Assembly (NCBI GenBank): GCA_017607445.1
Contig: JAEVHH010000002.1
Coordinates: forward strand, 2,967,501 to 3,031,500
Direction: 5' to 3'
Length of the DNA stretch: 64,000 nt
DNA from: Histoplasma ohiense
Lineage: Eukaryota; Ascomycota; Eurotiomycetes; Onygenales; Ajellomycetaceae
Numbering within the stretch: position 1 is the first letter of the stretch; every line of letters begins with the position of its first letter. Position numbers and translations under genes: made by a program. Shown piece by piece: positions 21,715 to 33,417 of the stretch. The notes beneath the pieces are model-generated. The model was not told the origin of the DNA. It saw only the letters and a list, made by a program, of their open reading frames with translations, and ran no database searches.

Positions 21715-22689
21715 ATGGGAGGAAATTACGTGAGTTGATGCATTGCCCCAAGGCTTATCACCTATCACCTGTTCTCTCATACTTCAGAAAGCTAACCAAG
21801 AGGTATTCCTTCTCTGAATTTAGAACGTCTTATTCATTAAAGTCTACCTTTCGCATGCCAATCGTGTCATCTCCAGCTATGTCGCCGACGAGAGAACTGA
21901 CAAGATACGGCGAGCAAAAATCGAAATGCAAATTTTAGAAGAGATTGAAAAGTCGATGTTTCCTATGGACCTACGTATCGATTGGGTTTCGATGGTAATG
22001 GAGACACAACTACATACCACTCTGCTGAACTTTTCTCAATTATCGCTGACAATTTGAAGGTCGTCCATAGCAATACGTTTGACATATATTGGCTCGGTCA
22101 GCAGGACCTACATAACCTTCATAAAGATGCTATTAAACGTATTGAGCCCGATATGTCTCTTGCAGAGACACTGATATCACCATCGCCATCAGCTTCTCCA
22201 TCGTCATCATCATCATCATCTCGAGAATCCTCTCCTTTAAATTCTGGGCTAGGATTCCCAAGCCTATCGAATCTTGAGACATCCTCAGAGATCGATGCAC
22301 CAATTCTAAAATCCCAAACGCCAGATGCTCCTGCTGTCACACCAACGAAACCTACTAAAAAGAGAGCAACCAAGACTGGAGGAAAGCAGCCAGCCGGTGT
22401 TCGCAAGAGCCGCGCTCCTGCAAAGAAGAAACTATCCCCGGCTGCGGAGGGAGAATCAAAAAAGTTGGCCGACATCGTCAAACCAGATGAACAGAAAAGC
22501 GATATTCCCATAGACAAAGAAGAGCCTGCCGAATTTGCCGATGAAAGCTCACCATCTCCTTTACAAGAAAGATTCAAAACCCCAGAAACCTCCACTCCGG
22601 CGGGAGTTCTAAAGAATAGTCAGATAGCGAGCAAAAAAGGTAAAGGGGAAAAGCAAAAAAGCGTGCGTTTTAATCTCCTTGATGAATAA
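21715..22689 (+). CDS. Unrecognised Ser/Lys-rich protein; 5' part has frame conflicts
   Basis: The solid part is the frame open from 21949 to the TAA at 22687-22689 (about 246 codons). It has a short N-terminal domain (GPTYRLGFDGNGD, FDIYWLGQQDLHNLH), then a Ser run, Pro/Lys/Ala-rich disordered sequence and a basic end, KKSVRFNLLDE. Upstream there are coding-like pieces: MGGNY at 21715-21729 with a GTGAGT donor, KANQE from 21788 after a CAG acceptor, and a frame at 21845-21951 encoding YLSHANRV and SYVADERTDK. That frame leaves register with the main frame at GAAAAG (21947-21952), as if one A were missing. No family recognised; the Lys/Ser composition suggests a nuclear protein, but this is weak. 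Confidence 0.55.
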
Positions 22690-23758
22690 ACATATCATGC
22701 AAAATCCGTGAGGATGCCCGCACTGTTAACACAAGTTACATCTTCGCAAAATTTCGTAGGTGCCACGGCAAACTAAAGCTTATAAAACAACAGCTACACC
22801 ACCGGGAATGGGGAAGGGAAAAGGCAAAGGGAAGGGCAATCACCCTTAGAGCGGATGCAAAGCTGCGTTGTATGTATATGGTTTCGCGTAGTTTCTAAAA
22901 ACGTGTGTTTTATTAGAGCTTCAATGATTTCCTTCTACTTTCTATGTCTCTTTATGCTTGTTTTGCTTGTCAGGGACTTTTATTTTCACTGTGCAACGCA
23001 AACAATTGACATTTCAAGTAGCCAGTCAAATGGTTTCCTCTCCTCGTTTTGTTTCATTTTTTATTTTTGGCCCAACAGGCTAATGACCCGAGAAATTTTC
23101 TAAGAACCAGTTTCTTGTGTTATATCCGTTGAGCAGTTAAGCTGCAGTAATTTTACGTTTGTTGGAAATTCTTTATCCTTATATCTTCTCCTACCAAAGT
23201 ATTCAAAAATAGAAACATTTATGTATGAAAGAGATGCTCCGGATATCCAGAATTCGCAAAAATGTTTTGCTCTTTTTTATTCAACTCTAAAGAAACTTAT
23301 GAATATCTATCCGGGGGATCAACCCATCTATGACCATTAACATATATCAACCTTCCCCGCCAACTAAGAGTAGCGAAAACAAATGCACAATTTTCCACTG
23401 TGAACCATACATGAAAAGCAATGCGATGGAAAGTAAATGGAAACTGGCCAACCTATTTTGGTGAGAGTCCGGGAATAATAAAACGAGACTGAGGTTAGAG
23501 GGGAGCTGGATCGGTGTACCGACGGTTTAGACGCGTGGAAAAGTGTGTGGATAATTTTGGGAACGCAAATGCATCGGCTGATGAGAGGTGAGTATAACTC
23601 CTTGAACGTAAAACCGATAGTATTCGGTGCATATAAGACAAAAATCGAAAGAAACATGAAGTTGGATATGGTACAAAGGGTGAGTATTGGAAAAAAAAAA
23701 TTCAAAGTACTCGAACCCAGGTGGAACACGTAACAATTATTTTTCTTTCCTTTGTATA
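22690..23758. other. Convergent spacer
   Basis: 3' flanks of the previous gene and of mitochondrial IF2. The minus frame at 23364-23795 is a shadow that overlaps the IF2 last exon in the wrong register. No other gene seen. Confidence 0.65.
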
Positions 23759-24009
23759 TCATAGCATTCGCTTTTCGGACTTTTCTTCGTAACATTGGAC
23801 GTGGTCGCCGACTCTAAAGCCATTCCAATTCTCAAATGCGATGCCACATTCAGTACCCTTTCGCATTTCTGTGACGTCCTTCTTCACGTTTTTGAGAGAC
23901 GCGATTATACCTAGTTTAAAAAGACGTCAGCACCAGACATATCAATTGCTTATTCCTAGGGCCACCGGAATGGTAAAAAGGAAATGAACAATGAAAAGAA
24001 TGCAAAGAG

Positions 24010-24042
<33 letters not shown>

Positions 24043-27000
24043 TAATGGCAGTTGTAAAACAACTAAACTCACCGTCATAGATGACTTCTTTGTCACGAAG
24101 GACCCGGGCTTTATGCGAGCGGCTAATTAGGCCGTTCCGAACCCTGGAACCCGCAATGGCAATCTTCGTGCGGCCTTTGCCTGATATTTCGAAAATCTGA
24201 CCTATTTCCGCCTCTCCAGTGACATGTTGAGTGATTGTGGGTAGAAGATGATCGCTAAGTTTCGACTTGACATCATCAATTAACTCATAAATGATGTTGT
24301 GGTTCATGATCTTGACCCCTTCTGCCTCTGCCATTCGAGCCATTGATGGATCCACAGGCATGTTGAAAGTGATGATGTGGCCCTTCGCAACAGCAGCATG
24401 TTGGATGTCAAATTCACTAATCGGACCTACACCAGACCGCAGAATGCGTGCGTATACTTCGCTGTTGCCGAGCGCAGATACCGAGTTGACCAGGGCCTCA
24501 ACAGAACCCGAGACATCAGCTTTGATGAGGAATGGTACACCCTTCGGACCAGAATCAGCATCAGCGGCGGACTGGGCTCTTTCGTCCTCCTCAGCTTGCA
24601 GCTCCTGTCTTCGCCTTTCAAGATCTGCCCTTTTCGCTTTGTTAATCGCACCAATGTCCTCGCTTAGTTTCTTGGATTCGACTTTGGTTAATCTATACTC
24701 GATGACGGATTTGGCATGTTGCTCGCTTGTTGCTTCGAGAACCTCATTTCCAGCCTGAGGCTGTTCCTTCCAACCGTCAACTTCAACTGGAGTACCCGGC
24801 AGAGCTTCTTGAATTATTGCTCCCGCTTCGTTTTTCAGAGTTCGGACTTTAGCCCAAGTAGTGCCGGCGACGACGACATCACCAGGTTTTAGCGTTCCCC
24901 GTTTAACAAGAACAGTAGCTACACGACCACCTTTTTTCGTAGTCGCTTCGATGACCCATCCTTCAACATTTCCATCTCTCTCAGCCCGGTGGTCAAGCAT
25001 TTCCGACAATGTCACCGTAGCTTCTTCCAGGTCAAGCATGCCTTGCCCGGTTTTTCCACTAACGCATATAGCTTGAACATCACCACCGATATCCTCAACA
25101 TGGACGTTGTTCCGAGCAAGATCTTGTTTCACTCTTTCAACGTTGATGTCCGGCTTATCGATTTTGTTAATGGCAACAATGATAGGGACGTTCGCCTCCT
25201 TCGCATGCTTGATAGCTTCGATGGTTTGGGGTTTAACACTGTCATCAGCAGCTACAACAAGGATGACAATGTCCGTTACATTCGCTCCTCGTCGACGCAT
25301 ATCGAGGAAAGCAGCGTGCCCTGGTGTGTCCAAAAAGGTGATAACTTTGCCGGATGGCATTGTCACAGAGAATGCGCCGATATGTTGGGTGATCCCGCCA
25401 TGCTCGGTTGCTACAACAGATGACTTGCGAAGCCAATCCAAAAGGGTAGTCTTGCCATGGTCAACATGGCCCATAATAGTGACGACAGGGGGTCGTGGTG
25501 ACAAGTTTGAAGTATCCTGCGGTGGTGGAGCAGCTACCAGATCGTCGCCAGCATTGTCGATAATAGGGGTGAAATTAAATTCCGATGCAATTAACCCTGC
25601 AGTTTCGGCATCTAAGATATGGCTGTATGTGGCTTCTTCGAACCCGAAATCCACCAGGCGGCCCAAGAAATCGGCTGGTCGAACACCCAACACATCGGCA
25701 AGGTTACCAACTGTTATAAACTCCGGCAAATATATGGGCGCAGGAGCCTCAATTTCCTTTTTAGCTGCCTTTGCATGTTGTTTTTTCAGTTCTTTGAGTC
25801 TACGGCGCTCAGCACGCTCAAGTTCACGATTATAATCCAGGTCGTTTGAAACACGTGAAACGGGGACTTCTCCCTCCTCATCATTATCATCTCTCCTTCT
25901 CCCTTTCTTCTTAATTTTCTTTGATTTCGAGTCTACACTCGCCTCTGCCTCCGCTTGTGGGTCAACTTCTAATGCAAGGACTTCATCTACCTCTGGCTTC
26001 CGATGCTCCTTCGGAGGAGATGACTTGGACAGTTGGGATGCTATGTATTCCTCTTTCTCTTGCTGTTCTTGAGACCATTTTCCCTTTCGGAACCCCGAGA
26101 AAGCGTCGAGTGTGTTATTGGGCGTTGTAGACGTGGTTCCGCCCCCGTAAGAAGTGGAGATGTTAACTCTGCGTACTATTGGTGCCTCGCGCACCTGATC
26201 ACGGGGATTTACACTGCCACGACCGCCGGTTGTGACTCCAGTTGGCAACGCAGATGTGAAAGAAGATGGTTGGGTTTCAGGGGTGCCGCATCTAGGGCAG
26301 ACCTTACTAGGAGCGGGATTAACATTCCTGCAGACTCGACAATTCCAGCTCCCCCCCTTATGGTCACGCAATGGTGGAGCAGCGCTGTAGGCATTTGTTC
26401 GAGTAATCCGAAAAGAGTTCACGGGCTGTTTTTCTTGGTTTCGTCCGATTACATTTCGTCGTTCGCGTTCCTCCCCTCCGCGACCGGAATTCTCCGCATG
26501 AGTAGACCACGAGGAATTCCGCCCAAAATCGCCATAACGTATTTTGGATTGTGTGGGAGCAGGCGTGGTAGTATGTGTGGACGAACCTCCATCCCTTGAG
26601 ACCTGTTGTTGTGCTTCCCGTTGTTTCCTCAATGCATCGCGCTGTTTCGTTTCTTCGACAGTGAGTCCATTCTCTATCGGGATCGAAGAAGTATTAAAAC
26701 CTCCGCCGAACCCTCCGCCGAACCCTCCGCCGAACCCTCCACCAAATGCTCCTCCAGCTCGACCACCAACTCCGGGACGGAAAGCAGGCCTTGAAGCTTG
26801 AACGGGTCCGGTGTGTGGGCCATCATCGTATTGCTCCGCAACGGCTTCTGCTGCAGCTGGAGGTCTAGACAAACCAGAGGTCGAGTTGAATTGTCTTCGC
26901 GGTCCGCCGTGGACGCTGGCTGTGGGAAGCGAGGGGGTCAGGCTCCGCCAGGCGGAGCAGATGTGACAACTGTCCAGGCATCGCGAAATCTTTTAGGACA

Positions 27001-27070
27001 CCAGGTCAGCAATCTGAACACCATCATGAAAGATCCACCAGCATACCTTCAAAACAGATCGCCTGACCAT
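23759..27070 (-). CDS. IFM1: Mitochondrial translation initiation factor IF-2
   Basis: Three exons: 27070-27047 (24 nt), 26989-24073 and 23910-23759, giving 1030 aa. The first exon encodes MVRRSVLK; without it the frame has no start ATG, and the joined start yields an Arg-rich mitochondrial presequence with CHICSAWR. Next come a Gly-rich repeat (four FGGG units), a zinc-finger-like CRVCRN...CPRCGTPE, and the IF2 N-domain. The G domain has GHVDHGKTT (residues 515-523), DTPGHAAF and NKID. Beta-barrel and IF2-type C1/C2 domains finish with GTECGIAFENWNGFRVGD in exon 3. IF2 delivers initiator tRNA to the mitoribosome as a GTPase. The yeast homologue is shorter; the long N-terminus is typical of filamentous fungi. 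Intron 2 (162 nt) carries a GA microsatellite. Confidence 0.96.
24005..24042. repeat. (GA)n microsatellite in an IF2 intron
   Basis: About 38 bases of ga/aga repeats inside the second intron of the IF2 gene. Confidence 0.9.
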
Positions 27071-27606
27071 CCTGCGTTAAAAAGGATTGACTCTAACGTG
27101 GGTTTCCATCACATCCAGGTCGCAGCTACGAGTTCGGTCGATTCCACGGAAATTTTTAGGAGGAAATCGGATTACGTCAGGAATTGTCGGGCCGAGTATA
27201 AACCCGATTTACAGTGGACTTGATAAAATGCACCCAATGTGCCTGATATAGGAGCAGTTGGAGCGATATATGAACGGCTTTATTGGGAAACCGACCCTAG
27301 TGCAATCAGGTTTATTTTCTCGGCGGCTTGGTGCAGTCTTCCAAGGTTGCCTCGGTGCGATCACGTCTTTTAGAGTTTCGGCGGAGAAGCAGATAAGAAT
27401 CAGAGGCGCCATCCTGCCTTTTTTTGGTTTCCTCGTACTAGTATTCTTCCTCGACAGCGAGTTGGTGTCAATGTTCGAGCGGTATAATTGTGCCCCTTGT
27501 ACCTGTTCTGCGTTTTGAGGAGTTTTTTTCCCACGTTGTTCCGTCAATTGGCTCGGGCAGACAGAGTATACAAAAATAATTCAACCAGCTGCGGGAACTG
27601 GAAAAG
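27071..27606. promoter_or_regulatory. Shared divergent promoter: mitochondrial IF2 and mitochondrial carrier
   Basis: 536 bp between two divergent start codons of mitochondrial-protein genes. CCAAT boxes occur at 27234-27238 (plus) and as ATTGG at 27547-27551. CCAAT is the target of the fungal HAP/CBF complex, which controls respiratory genes in yeast and aspergilli. Presence of the boxes is seen; function is inferred. Confidence 0.5.
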
Positions 27607-28986
27607 ATGGCAGTCAACGAACTTGAAAGCGAAGGCGCTCTGCGAACAGTGAAAGATCTCACTGCCGGCGCTGCTGGCGGTATTGCGCAGGTTCTCCTTG
27701 GTTAGTTTTGGGCTTCCCTAGCCGTTCCAGGCACTTCTTTTGAAATTGGGCCTCATAGTCGTCATGGCTTGTATTCTTTTTAAAGGGGAGGGAGGAGAGA
27801 GAGATATCTCGATGGCTACCCAATTACTTCACGATTGAGCAACTGAAGAACCTACAGTATACGGTATGCTAATTCGTTATTATTGATTACAGGTCAACCA
27901 TTTGGTAGGTGTTTGTTTTTGCGGCACATTGGGACTCACGCCAAACTAACCCCGCACAGACATTATCAAGGTCCGACTCCAAACCACCACAAATTACTCA
28001 AACGCCTTCGATTGTGCCACAAAAATTTTGAAGAACGAAGGTCCGTTGGCGTTTTACAAGGGAACTTTAACACCATTGGTCGGAATTGGTGCCTGTGTAA
28101 GCATCTCCATCGGCCGAAATCATGTCGATATTGAGGATCCACAGTTGGCGTATTCAAGTCTATTTGCCCTTCCGCATCGAAAATTTCCCAAGGCACCTAC
28201 AGGGATATTTTCCACTTTGTGGAGTTCGTTAACTAACTCGCGGTAACACGAACTAGGTCAGTGTCCAATTCGGAGCTTTCCATGAAGCACGGCGACAATT
28301 CGAAGAATTGAACGCCAAAAAGGACCCCCTTAACACATCTCTCTCTTACCCACAATACTACCTTGCTGGAGCTTTCGCTGGCATTACCAATTCTGTCATA
28401 TCCGGGCCCATCGAGCATGTCCGCATTCGGTTACAAACGCAACCACATGGCGCCCAGCGGCTATATAACGGGCCTATCGACTGCATCCGCAAACTGTCAG
28501 CTCATGAAGGCGTTCTTAAGGGTATCTATAGAGGGGGTCTCGTCACCGTATTCCGAGAAGCCCAAGCCTACGGCGTTTGGTTCCTCAGTTTCGAATATCT
28601 CATGAACTGGGACGCAAAGCGCAACAACATTAAGCGAGAAGAGATCTCAGCCGTTAAAGTGGCAACCTACGGAGGTCTTGCAGGTGAAGCTCTCTGGCTA
28701 GCAAGTTATCCTCTCGATGTCATCAAGAGTAAGATGCAGAGCGATGGATTCGGAGCCCAACAGAAATATGCGGGGATGACCGATTGTTTCAAGAAAACTT
28801 TTGTGACTGAGGGATTGGGCGGGTTCTGGAAGGGAATTGGACCAACGTTGCTCAGAGCAATGCCGGTTTCTGCGGGAACATTCGCAGTGTGAGTGGCTTT
28901 CTCTCTCTTTGCCTTCTTTGCAGAAGTATTTGCGCTGCTAACATTCATCATTCAGCGTTGAACTTGCAATGAGAGCTCTTGGATAA
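27607..28986 (+). CDS. YMC1: Mitochondrial solute carrier (YMC1/AMC-type)
   Basis: Five exons: 27607-27700, 27893-27904 (12-nt micro-exon), 27960-28096, 28257-28888 and 28956-28986; 301 aa. All joins keep frame and restore the three carrier signatures PFDIIKVRLQ (residues 34-43), PIEHVRIRLQ (132-141) and PLDVIKSKMQ (233-242), one per repeat, each starting a PxDxx[KR] odd helix. Size and repeats match the SLC25 family of the inner mitochondrial membrane. The sequence TAGAAGGIAQVLLGQPFD is typical of the Ymc1/Ymc2-like subgroup; substrate (amino-acid or related anion) is not resolved from sequence. The micro-exon encodes part of the first signature. Confidence 0.92.
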
Positions 28987-29716
28987 AAAAAAAAGAGATT
29001 TCTGCCAGTCGTATTTCATTTTAGATGCCCAGCTCCCGGCCATAAATCGACCATACACCGTGATTCAATATTTCCTAAATATAGACTTTGTCTTTTTTGG
29101 ATTTTGCCCGCCACCTCCTACCGATATATTATTGTATTGCACTGTATTATACGCTACGCCTCATTTTGTCTTGAATGCAAATAGATCTGTCTCGTGAATT
29201 TTGCTGAGAATAACTTTGACAGGCATCGTCCTCCTCAGTCGATACATACACACGGCGTTTTTGCCATTTGCATGTGACATCCAAGACATTTGGTTATTTT
29301 TTGCCCTTATCAGACATGTCTACCGTTCATACAATGTTGTGCCAAGTTAGTGCTACATCTGAAGTTATCTACCAAACATATGAAATGTTGTACAGGGAAT
29401 TATGAGGAGGGAAACTCGAGAGTCGTGTGAAACTACACGCTGGCGATACCAAATCTTAGGAGGATGATACAGTTTGTGAGTTTGGCAAGCATCTGTTCGA
29501 TCTAAGACATTGTATGTATTACGGGGATTTGTGAATTAAAATTTAGGAGATCATTCGAAGTTCAGAGCAATTTTTCTCATACTAAATTTTTGATCCAGAC
29601 ATTGCAGTATCATGCTTCTCAAAGCGGAAATCCCAGCCCGCCCCGGAAAATGATGTTTAAGGAACATGAAGGACACAAGCACACCAAACTTCTCCATGTG
29701 GCCCAAAGGGTGTTCA
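28987..29716. other. Convergent spacer
   Basis: Starts with an A10 run just after the carrier stop. No supported gene; short frames overlap on both strands. Confidence 0.6.
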
Positions 29717-30175
29717 TCACTCGTCTTTCTCCCCACCTCGCTCTGCTGCTTCAGCCGTTGCTTCCTCGTCATAATAAGCAACTTCGTAAAGATGCCCATC
29801 CGGATCTTCCATGCTCCTGGTGTAGAGTCCGCCAGCACAACTCTCCGGTATCATAATTGGACCTGGCGTCCCACCTGCTTCCAGCCCCTTCTTGATTAGC
29901 GCATCTACTTCCTCTCTGGAGTTAACCATGAGGGTCACAATGGTCTCGTGCGAAGTCTTGGTGCAGGCGATCTCGCGACCGGATGGGAGGAATTTGCCAA
30001 AGACGGAATGGGTGCCGTAGAAGATGCTGAAGGAATCGCCATGTTTGAGGTGCAGGGTTGTCTTAGCGTCATAACATGCGTTCACTTCGAAGCCGAGAGC
30101 TGTTCCAAAGCGCTCTGCGGCGGCAATATCTGTAGTGGCGAGACTGACAGTGAAGGATATGTTTGGAGGGGCCAT
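29717..30175 (-). CDS. Glyoxalase/bleomycin-resistance (VOC) fold protein
   Basis: A single exon encodes 152 aa from the ATG at 30175 (MAPPNISFTVSLATTD). One VOC module shows the beta-alpha-beta-beta-beta order: ISFTVSLATTDIAAAERF, then LHLKHGDSFSIFYG, a central helix VDALIKKGLEAGGT, and the closing strand EDPDGHLYEVAYYDEE. The closing Glu in HLYEV is the usual metal ligand position. The first strand lacks the His of true glyoxalase I, so it is likely a dioxygenase- or lactoylglutathione-lyase-like protein of unknown substrate. Probably cytosolic. Confidence 0.82.
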   Translation of the reverse strand: MAPPNISFTVSLATTDIAAAERFGTALGFEVNACYDAKTTLHLKHGDSFSIFYGTHSVFGKFLPSGREIACTKTSHETIVTLMVNSREEVDALIKKGLEAGGTPGPIMIPESCAGGLYTRSMEDPDGHLYEVAYYDEEATAEAAERGGEKDE

Positions 30176-32089
30176 TGTCGATGTGCAGGTTGGGCTTGAG
30201 AGAGGTAGTGGCAAGCGCTCGGGTGATTGATCGGTTGAGATAGAGTGAACAAACGATGGTCACAGCTCCAGAAGAAAGTTCGAATGGATTTGTATTTTGA
30301 CTCTTCAGTCTTGGACTTTTCCTCCATCAGTTCTTCTCGTACCATCCTCCCTTTTTATATCATCGGGGGCTGCACCCCTCCCATTGCCCCTCCATCTTTG
30401 CCAGATGGCTTGGAACCTATCTTTCGGCTTGTTTCCATGTCCCGAAACCCGACTCTGTATCGTCACTCTGGCCATCGAGAGGAGAGCGACAGTTCTTGGC
30501 CCCAGGCAGCAACGCGTCCTTGTCCACACCAACGAATGGCGTCGTTCTCGGCTCCATGCTCGTTGTGTCAATATGTCTTTCCCGGCGCTTGGCAGACGCG
30601 CCAAGTTCGCGTGAACACGGGAGTTGGATTCTTAGCTTCTTGGATTCTTGGATTCTTGGGTTCTTGGATTCTTGGATTCTTGTGTCTCCCTCGACAAATC
30701 TTGCAAATTCAACAGGGTCTCAGGAAATGTTTGGTGACTGGTGCCGAAGGCTGAGAAGAAGCAACCTGGAGGAAACAATCATTGACTCTGTATGGGGACT
30801 GAATCGAGCGTCCTAATAATCAAGCTTCCCAGGCGTTTCCAAACAGTTGGCGAAAGGCGGAGCTTCCATGCTACGAAACCATTTGGTGCTACCACCATGG
30901 ACTCAGGACTTTCACGCATGAGCCGTCCAGGAAACAGCGTACACTGCTCTCTTGGACTCAGAAGCTCCGTCTCTTCCTCCCGCAACATCTACGGAGAATA
31001 ATCAGTTGCATTTCAACGCTTGGCCCGAGCTACCCAGCATCATTATATCGACCATGTTCCCAAAAGCTCATATTCTCGCTTCGAACTCTTGTCGCCCGCC
31101 TGCCATCGTATTCCCATCCAATGGCAGGAGGAAATGTACGACCAGGCCAGAATGGAGCTTTGCCAAATTATTTACCCACAATCGGAAGAAGCTGCAGCAC
31201 CAGGAATAATGCAAGGACGACCACAGCATTGACGGGAATATATCTTTCGCCACTGACACCGACACCATTTAGGGGTTGGACAGAAAAGAAGGGAGCAGCT
31301 TCTTCTTCCAATTAGCATATTTAAGAAATTCTCTGTACTGAACTTGATAGATCCTAAACTTTCTGGAAGTGTCGACCTCCAAATATTGAAGTTGGCCCAA
31401 TATAGAATGGCGATGATGGCGGGCGGATGTTATCATCTGGAAACCCTCCTTCCATCCTTGCCTTGGGTTTCATTATCATCGCGAGAGTATCCTGCATGAC
31501 TGATGTAGGTGAACGCAAGCCGCTATCACATATAGCGGGGACCGAGTGATTTCTTCCGTCCGTATGCAAATGGCATGGAAGCAAACCGAGAATGGTGGAG
31601 AAAACGATGGTCGTTGGAGCCGATTGTTGATACCCTGTCCGAGCCACGTACTGTACAAAGCTTTCAAGTTCTTATAACCAACAACATATTGTACGATTCC
31701 AGGCTCTCCCAGGTAATTTTGAAAGTTCCGCTACGGCGATTTAGGAAGACAAAAGATCGTTTCTTGGAAGGGATTCTCTACCCTATTGTTCCTATTTGTC
31801 TGCGGAAAACAGAAGAAAGGCGGTGATTCATACCACATCATTTCTCTCTGAGGGCGATAAGTAGGAAGAGGACGCAAAATTTTCACAGAGAGAAAGTATA
31901 GAAAAAGGCCATAGAGAAATTAATAACCAAGCGAAGCAAAAATAAAAATCTGAGCTAGAAAGACCCTATTTATACATAATCTTTTCTACAGTAGAAAGAA
32001 ACAAGCACCCGGAAGGGGTCAGGCATACCAAGACCAGAGTATAAAAGGGAGAAATAAAAGAGACGCTGGTACACACCTACCCGTCCCGT
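30176..32089. other. Gene-poor stretch of 1.9 kb
   Basis: It includes a short tandem array of ttcttggattcttgg units at 30636-30682. Open frames on both strands (30245-30754, 30305-30604, 31020-31232, 31575-31826) overlap and contain no known domain. The right end is the 3' flank of the uS2m gene. Confidence 0.55.
30636..30682. repeat. Tandem repeat of an approx. 8-9 bp unit (ttcttgga)
   Basis: Five to six tandem copies of ttcttggat/ttcttgggt. Confidence 0.85.
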
Positions 32090-33417
32090 TTACTGACTAT
32101 TGAGCCCTTCCTGCTCCCGCATCCCCTCAGACTTCGGCTTCCAATCCTCCAAGATCTCATTCATAGGGTACATAACCTTCCCCTCCTCTGCCTCCCGCAA
32201 TCGTATTCGCTGCCCATCCTCGCCTGCCCTCCCCAAGACCCCAGCAATAACCGCAACAGATCGCAAACTATCATCATTCGCCGGTATCGGATATGTAACG
32301 TGCGTCGGGTTCGCGTCGGTGTCGATAACCCCAATAGTCGGAATCACATGCAGCCCGCATTCGTGCAGCAGCGGCCGATTCTCCAGCGGATTCAGACACA
32401 CGACCAGATCCGGCTTCAACGCGGGGAGCGCGTCCAGCTGCGCTTCGTAGCCCGGCAGCGGCTCGTCAAAGGCATTGACCACCTGCTTGCCGCAGTGGCC
32501 CAGGATCTGCTCGCTATTCGTCAGGCTGCCGGGGATCCAGCGCTGGAAGACGTGGCAGCCCTTGGCGCGTTCGGCAGCGTTGACGACGATGCGTCGTTGG
32601 CCCTTGCGCGTGCCGACGAAGAGGATCAGGCCGCCATTCCTTGCGACTTCGCGGACAACTTTGGCGGCGCGCCGGAGGTAGGCTGCGGTCACGTCCAGGG
32701 AGATGATGTGTATGCCCTGCCGGACGCCGAAGATGTATTCTGCGTTCGCTGGGTTCCAGAGGGACGTAGCGTGGCCGAGGTGGGTTTGCGAGGCGAGGAG
32801 GAGGTTGAGGGTTATGTCTTCGACGCGGGGAGGGTTTGCGATTAGGCTTTCAGGGATATAGAGGTCTTTGAGGACGGAGCCGAGTTTGTGGAATTCTTTG
32901 GGAGCTGGGCGAGGGTTAGAGGGCCGGATTGACAGGGCCAAGCATGGCAAGCGGGAATTCGTTTGCTTCTTGATTATACATACATGGCTGTGCTATCTGT
33001 GGTAGTGGAGATGATGACGATGACGGCGAAGTAGAGGGTATATTTCGGGGAGCAACTCGTGCTGGTGCTAATCCCGATGCTTCAGCTATATTTTGGGGGT
33101 TTTCAACCGGGTCACCAGCCCGGAGAGCGGCACTCTCCTCTGTCTGTCCCGACAAGGACGATTTTGGGTTCGCATCCAGCACAGCATCGGCGATGTCACC
33201 TGTCTGGCTCGTAGTGGTACGCTGGGTAACTGGCGGAGGCGGAATCGAGTCTGCATCCGTCGCGAAGAACCTGCCGCATGCTGTCGTTCGGGGTGAGGAT
33301 GGTCTCAACAGAGCCAGACCTACATGCGAGAAGTTGTTAGTTAACGCAGATACAGCAAGCAAGGATATGGCACACTGAACACCCACTTTGCCGCCCAAGA
33401 AACCGCCGTATTATCAT
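32090..33417 (-). CDS. MRP4: Mitochondrial small-subunit ribosomal protein uS2m
   Basis: Three exons: 33417-33387, 33319-32984 and 32904-32090 (introns 67 and 79 nt), 393 aa. The start MIIRRFLGRQ and following Arg/Ser-rich region form a mitochondrial presequence, then a disordered linker. The S2 domain begins about residue 150: ASQTHLGHATSLWNP, YIFGVRQGIHIISLD, GGLILFVGTRKGQ, RWIPGSLTN, PDLVVCLNP and IPTIGVIDTDANP, then TYPIPANDDSLRSV. These are the hallmark blocks of bacterial and mitochondrial S2. The donor at 33386 (GTGGGT) was chosen by frame; the intron has a strong TTAACTAAC branch. The second intron starts GTATGT. Confidence 0.93.

Noticed and set aside
22119..22595. 158-codon minus frame
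   Set aside because: Antisense of the Ser/Lys-rich gene on the plus strand, which has better context.
25107..25835. 242-codon plus frame inside IF2
   Set aside because: Shadow of the highly conserved IF2 coding strand.
32300..32845. 181-codon plus frame
   Set aside because: Antisense of the mitochondrial S2 gene.
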